A stretch of 64,000 nucleotides of DNA, from the NCBI GenBank assembly GCA_023512835.1, contig CM042090.1, positions 23,278,148-23,342,147 on the forward strand, in the 5' to 3' direction. This document shows, piece by piece, positions 59,982 through 64,000 of this stretch (position 1 is its first letter; each line of letters begins with the position of its first letter). The notes beneath the pieces are model-generated. The model saw only the letters and a program-made list of their open reading frames with translations, made no database searches and was not told where the DNA came from. A program made the translations under genes and the position numbers. The DNA comes from Taxillus chinensis. Taxonomy: Eukaryota; Streptophyta; Magnoliopsida; Santalales; Loranthaceae.

Positions 59982-61300
59982 TGTTAGCATTTCCGCAAGC
60001 ATACGGATCGTTACAAGTAATAAAGTGGACTCAAAGTCCGGATGTCGAACCCACAGGGAAAGTGATCAAGTAAAAAGCTCATTTTGTCAATCCATGATGT
60101 ATCTAGAGTTGGTTTTGTATCATTAGCAATTTGAATGTTGTAATTTAATTAAACAAAGCAATGTAAATGTTCTTATGGGAGAAAATAGGGATTTGGATGT
60201 CAATCAATGTAATTAATTAATCTCTTGTTCTTAAGGCATATTAATTCAAACTTCCTCTTTTTGTTTAAAACCCAACACCTTTGCATGTACTAGCCTCTTT
60301 CGAGTGATCTAGCCGTGTGTATACCCTAGCTTGGGGGACGGGCAACCCATTATGTGCTTAAGTTGTTTGAGTGTAGATTGGCATCACACCAACCCTAACT
60401 AGGTTACAAGCAAGATTCGGCTTTCGCAAATTATAATCTTAGCAAGTCAAGTCTCTTAACTATCCCAGGTTATCAATGTCTTCTTTCGATCCATAATTGA
60501 TTAACCTTATACAAGAATTAAGGTGGCCGAACTTAAATCTCACATGCTAATTCAAAAGACTTGATAAACATAACAGGGAATTTCAAATTAACTAACCAAA
60601 AGAAAAGGAATTAAAAACTTACATCAAATCCATCCTCCTCCCATGGAGGTTTAAGCTACCATAGCAAATAAGAAAACCATTGTTCTTACTATGAGCACCC
60701 AATACCTTTCTCTCCTCTCTCCCAGAATGAACGAACCCCAAATTACATGAAAAATCCCTTTTTGTCTTACAATTCTCTGCATAACCGCCTCCCCTAACTG
60801 TTAGAACTATTCCCTCCATTAATTCAAACTCGTTTCCCTCTCAAAAAGGTTGAATGAGCATCGCAGATCCTTTAATAAAGGATTACAGTCGTACACGTGG
60901 CATCTATGAGGATTCGTTGATCAGCAGAATACATTGTGCAGAAACTGCCCGCGGTCAATTCATTTGGTCAACTCAATTTCAAATGACCATTTCAAATGAT
61001 CAAGCTCTCGGGAACTTCTGGTCAACTCAATTGGTTCCGTCATTTCTTTTTGGTCATTTCAAATTTGAAATGACCGCAGTGCAGATTGTCCCTTGCTCCT
61101 TCATTCTTTCTTTGGACTTTATACTTGGCCTGTTTTCCATTCAAAGACAACAAAAACACCACAAAAGGATCTACTAATGCTATGTTAGGGGGTTAGTTCA
61201 TTAATCATTCAAATTCATCAAAATGAAGTTAAAGATGTGATCTTTAATCATGAAATCCCCTTCATTTGACACTAAAATGTGTTAGAAAAACCCCCTAACA
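59982..61300 (-). repeat. 5' LTR of element B
   Basis: 1319 bp, TG...CA ends. Carries CGTACACGTGGCA at 60890-60902, an ABRE/G-box-like site, on the U3 side for minus-strand transcription. Confidence 0.96.
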
Positions 61301-62146
61301 GGTACCCAGCAAAGACTCTTCAGACCAACCACGAACAAGAATTTGGAGTCGTCGAAACTCCTCTACATAGTCAACAACCTTGCCATCTTGCTTCAGTTTG
61401 GCCAGTTGTCCATGGTGGTTGACAACAGGAGAGGGCCCCCACTGAATTAGAAACTCTCGCTCGAATGTTGTCCACCCCATTCGTCGCCCATCCTGTTCAT
61501 ATTGGGCCTTGATCCAACGCCACCAGCTATTGGCCTTTGCATCCAAATACATGCATGCTACTTCAACTCGATCATCTCTGGACACCTCATATACTCGAAA
61601 GTAGTGGGCTGCTTTATCCAGCCACTCATAAGGATCACCTCCTTTAAAGTGTGGAAACTCAATCTTTGGCTTCCTTGGACCCCAATCACGGCGTTTATCG
61701 CCATCAGAATCGTCAGCGCCATGCCTCTGTCCCTTCTGGTGTTCATAGACTGGTCTCCGTCCATGGTATGTCCTGTTGGACATCCCATCAGATTTGTAGC
61801 CGTCTACGTTCTCTCTACTAATTGGGTCATCTCGCAACCACTGCTCGATAACCGTCGGACCTTTCTCCACACGTCCACCATGCCTAGGCCGGCCATGGTA
61901 GGGTATGTCTTCCGCTCCCGATGTATCATCAGCCTCCTGTGCAGATCGTTGTGATTTATGATCATCTTTATGAGTTCGTCTTCCTCTGATTGGTTCTGTG
62001 CCCTTGCTAGCAAGTAGATGGTTGAGACTCTTGTTCATCTTGCTTTGTGATCGAACCATCTCAACCAATGCCGTCGAAAGCTCTGCCATGGAATTCTCTA
62101 GGGCTTCGAACAGTTGCCTATTCGTCCTTGCCGCCTCCTCCGTCAT
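61301..62146 (-). CDS. Element A gag, 5' part (capsid)
   Basis: 282 uninterrupted codons from the ATG at 62146 to the B insertion point. A charged linker rich in Arg, Asp and His is followed by the gag core (KIEFPHFKGGDPYEWLDKA, FRVYEVSRDDRVEVACMYL, ANSWWRWIK, WTTFEREFLIQWG, VVDYVEEFRRLQIL). Read across one TSD copy, the frame continues without a stop into 49203-48352, giving 565 residues of gag-PR in all. B therefore landed in an open frame. Confidence 0.92.
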
Positions 62147-62240
62147 TGCTGATGAAGAACGCGAAATAAAATTGAGAAATCTTAATGAGGATCTCTCAAT
62201 GAAATTGATAAGTCAATGAGAAATCTTGATTAGGATCTCT

Positions 62241-62254
62241 CAATGAAAGCACCA
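62241..62254 (-). other. Primer-binding site region of element A
   Basis: The minus strand reads TGGTGCTTTCATTG, three bases inside the 5' LTR, a post-LTR sequence common in plant gypsy elements. I do not name the tRNA. A 30-base unit ending in the same TCTCTCAATGAAA word is repeated just inside (about 62173-62205 and 62218-62248). Confidence 0.75.
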
Positions 62255-62257
62255 AAT

Positions 62258-62700
62258 TGTTGAGGACCTTGATTAGGATCCAACAACAATCTAGAGATGG
62301 ATAACAGAATTTACCCAAACCCTAGCCCAAGCGATTCAAGTATTAAACTGGAAAAGCCGAAATAAGAATAAACCTCTAATATGAGAGTTTATTATTGGTA
62401 AAAACACTCTTCAATGATTTATTACATCTGAATGCAAGACCTATTTATAGGCAAACCAGTAACTAGGAATTGAAAACCTAATACAATTAGGAAACTAAAG
62501 TAAAATACCAAAATACCCTAATTAAATAAATGAAAGTAATAAAAAGGAAATACTAATGCAAATTAAATAAAGGAAAGTAAATAAAAAGGAAAGACTTCTA
62601 CTACGATAAGGAAAGTAAATATAAGAAGAATCCCAGCGATAGAAGATATCTTGCGCAACACGATACGTACACGTGGCGCATGTCACGGCAGTTCTCATCA
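62258..62700 (-). repeat. 5' LTR of element A
   Basis: 443 bp. Minus-strand TATAAATA box at 62449-62442 and a G-box/ABRE-like CGTACACGTGGC at 62666-62677. Confidence 0.96.
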
Positions 62701-62705
62701 CATTG

Positions 62706-62996
62706 TTATTTAAACTTTTTAATGGTAGTTTTAAAACGTATTATTTAAAAAACAAATCCATTCAAAAAGACATTCTCTTATGTAGACGGTGGACATTTAT
62801 TTAATGATGGTTTAAGAAGTATTCTTAAATATATTATAAGACGATATTTTTTTAATATTTATTATTTAATGATTTTTAAAAAAAGTCTTGAAAAATTGTC
62901 TTCTGTTTTTTTTTCCCCGGCGAAGTCGCGCCTCACGAAACACTTTTATCCCTCCACCCCATCTGCTCTTGAATCGAATTCCACCGCCGATCCACC
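62706..62996. promoter_or_regulatory. Upstream of the anthranilate phosphoribosyltransferase-like gene
   Basis: AT-rich to about 62890, then pyrimidine- and GC-rich leader up to the ATG at 62997. No other gene. Confidence 0.4.
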
Positions 62997-63985
62997 ATGG
63001 CCGCCGCTCGCCTCCCTTCTTCTCCGTTTCAGGCTTCTCCGGCCTCGTTTTTTCCGATCGGTGTTGTGGCTCGCCGTCCGGAGTCGACCTTCACCTCTCA
63101 TTCGCACGCAGCGGGACGAAAGAAACAAACAACGAGTTGAGAGGGAGAGGAGGGGTGGTTTGGGCCGGCGGTGGGGAAGGCTCGCCGGAGTTGCAGCGGG
63201 ATTCTACTCCCGGAGTTGCTCTATTGTTTGAATGTTTGTCTGTTTGTTTTATAGTAATGCGTTGTAAATTATTTTTAGATATAGACAGGATTGCTTGATG
63301 ATATAAGTTGTAAATGAGTTACCATAGAGTGTTTGAATTGTCAAAGACGGTGGGGTTGGTTAGGGCTATGATGAGGCGCTGTAGGAAGGTGGAAGGGTTG
63401 GGCGATGCAGTCCAAATTTGTCGGGACTGGTGGCGCCACTGTCTCAAAGGTAGCCCCCAGCTTTCCAATTGCTATACTTTTTTTGGGGTGATCATGGACT
63501 GCTTGATTCACTGCTCATTGAAAATTTTATAAAGATCGTGGTGGTTCTTTATCACTTCTGCAGACTGCAGCAAGGTAATCGCTCAAGTTCGTCGGGCATG
63601 CGGGAGTGTTGATGTGTTAGAAGATTTGGGTGTCGCAATTGACTTGGACCCTGAGGTTGGTGCATTTTGGATGAGGTATTTAGGGCACTGAATGTAGAGA
63701 ATGTGTGAAGGAAACCAAATTGTCTAGGCCGTTTTTCTTGTGGGATTTGGTTGAACGTGTTGTTTGTATTGGAATCAGGGGGTAACTATGTGTGTGAACG
63801 AAGCAGGGATTGGTTTCATGATGGCTCCAAGTTACCATCCAGCGATTGAGGTTGTTCGTCACATGAGGAAGAAGTTAAGAATGAGAACTGTGTTCAACAT
63901 TTTGGGTCCGATGTTGAATCCAGCGCGGGTACCTTTTGCTGTTGTTACTTGTTAGGGTCTACGCGGAGAACATGGTGTGAGTTTT
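62997..63985 (+). pseudogene. Anthranilate phosphoribosyltransferase (tryptophan pathway) pseudogene, truncated by window edge
   Basis: The enzyme joins anthranilate to PRPP in plastid tryptophan synthesis. The first frame from the ATG at 62997 (MAAARLPSSPFQASPASFF...) looks like a chloroplast transit peptide but stops after 48 codons. Block 63338-63450 has RAMMRRCRKVEGLGDAV, then needs a +1 shift to read the V-G-T-G-G PRPP loop. Block 63563-63656 has GNRSSS, then a second extra base before the CGS-DVLE-LGVAIDL stretch. Block 63779-63955 has NEAGIGFMMAPSYHPAIE and FNILGPMLNPARVPFAVV, then an in-frame TAG (63953-63955) with about 10 surplus bases before VYAENMV. At least three disabling changes while introns remain, so an unprocessed pseudogene, unless the assembly is faulty. 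Confidence 0.85.
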
Positions 63986-64000
63986 CTTCTCTCTTTTTTC

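Larger units (their letters stand above)
49209..61300 (-). mobile_element. Element B: Athila-type Ty3/gypsy retrotransposon (12.1 kb)
   Basis: Inserted in A's gag. LTRs 49209-50528 and 59982-61300 (1320 and 1319 bp) start TGTTAGCATT and end AACA, flanked by the exact TSD GGTAC (49204-49208, 61301-61305). The tRNA-Asp-type primer site TGGCGCCGTTGCCGGGG, the gag form and the extra region between integrase and 3' LTR identify the Athila lineage. Order on the minus strand is gag, protease, RT, RNase H, integrase, 3' ORF region. Coding frames are broken many times (at least RT, connection and integrase lie in three different frames), so B is not coding-competent as read. Confidence 0.95.
47760..62700 (-). 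mobile_element. Element A: nonautonomous Ty3/gypsy (chromovirus-like) retrotransposon, split by element B
   Basis: Two near-identical LTRs (47760-48201 and 62258-62700) start TGTTGAGGACC and end ATCA, and are flanked by the exact TSD CATTG (47755-47759, 62701-62705). Minus orientation: the right LTR is 5', with the primer site next to it; the left LTR is 3', with a purine tract next to it. After subtracting B and one TSD copy, A is about 2.84 kb. It encodes gag and protease only. The next recognisable piece is the extreme C-terminus of pol, so reverse transcriptase, RNase H and integrase were deleted and A would need a helper. Confidence 0.94.

Noticed and set aside
1..64000. CRISPR arrays, bacterial operons, tRNA or rRNA genes
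   Set aside because: No regularly spaced repeats, no operon layout, and no cloverleaf or rRNA sequence seen on reading; this is plant nuclear DNA.

Overview
Nuclear DNA of a flowering plant, almost certainly a eudicot. The genes are split by AT-rich introns, the products are plant-type (RHD3, a Rab5 of the RABF2 kind, an RBR ligase fused to an RNase H-like domain, AGO2/3-type Argonaute), and the right quarter consists of plant Ty3/gypsy retrotransposons. The species cannot be named from the sequence. Exon structures were worked out by hand from splice-site phase and recalled family sequence; no database search was run.

Layout. 1-4927 (-): first eight exons of a ROOT HAIR DEFECTIVE 3 (SEY1/atlastin-like) ER-shaping GTPase, running off the left edge. 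4928-10926: AT-rich spacer with two stranded single-exon relics on the minus strand, one from a GEK1-type D-aminoacyl-tRNA deacylase and one from the importin-alpha IBB domain. 10927-14867 (+): complete seven-exon Rab5-type GTPase. 17228-20584 (-): complete eight-exon TLC-domain membrane protein. 22999-25725: diverged direct repeats around a 2.2 kb gypsy-type solo LTR with a perfect 5-bp target duplication. 27873-29829 (+): three coding exons of a small, probably mitochondrial, membrane protein. 30640-33648 (+): unprocessed Argonaute pseudogene plus a second partial copy. 35662-36969 (+): single-exon O-fucosyltransferase-like gene. 38395-42590 (-): three-exon RBR E3 ubiquitin ligase. 44690-45900 (-): decayed Ty1/copia pol.

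47760-62700 is a two-layer nest, both layers on the minus strand. The outer element A is a short gypsy/chromovirus-like element of about 2.84 kb. It keeps a gag-protease frame and has lost reverse transcriptase, RNase H and integrase. An Athila-type element B of 12.1 kb sits inside A's gag. Both have paired LTRs, PBS and 5-bp TSDs (CATTG for A, GGTAC for B). The right edge (62997-63985, +) is a broken anthranilate phosphoribosyltransferase gene.

The working genes have unrelated housekeeping roles: ER shape, endosomal trafficking, membrane lipid-related function, glycosylation and ubiquitination. They form no pathway or cluster. I found no sign of a new multi-gene system. The most informative material is structural: the nested retroelements, the gag-PR-only element, the gene relics, two GC-AG introns that frame continuity requires, and an indel-heavy difference pattern between paired LTRs.
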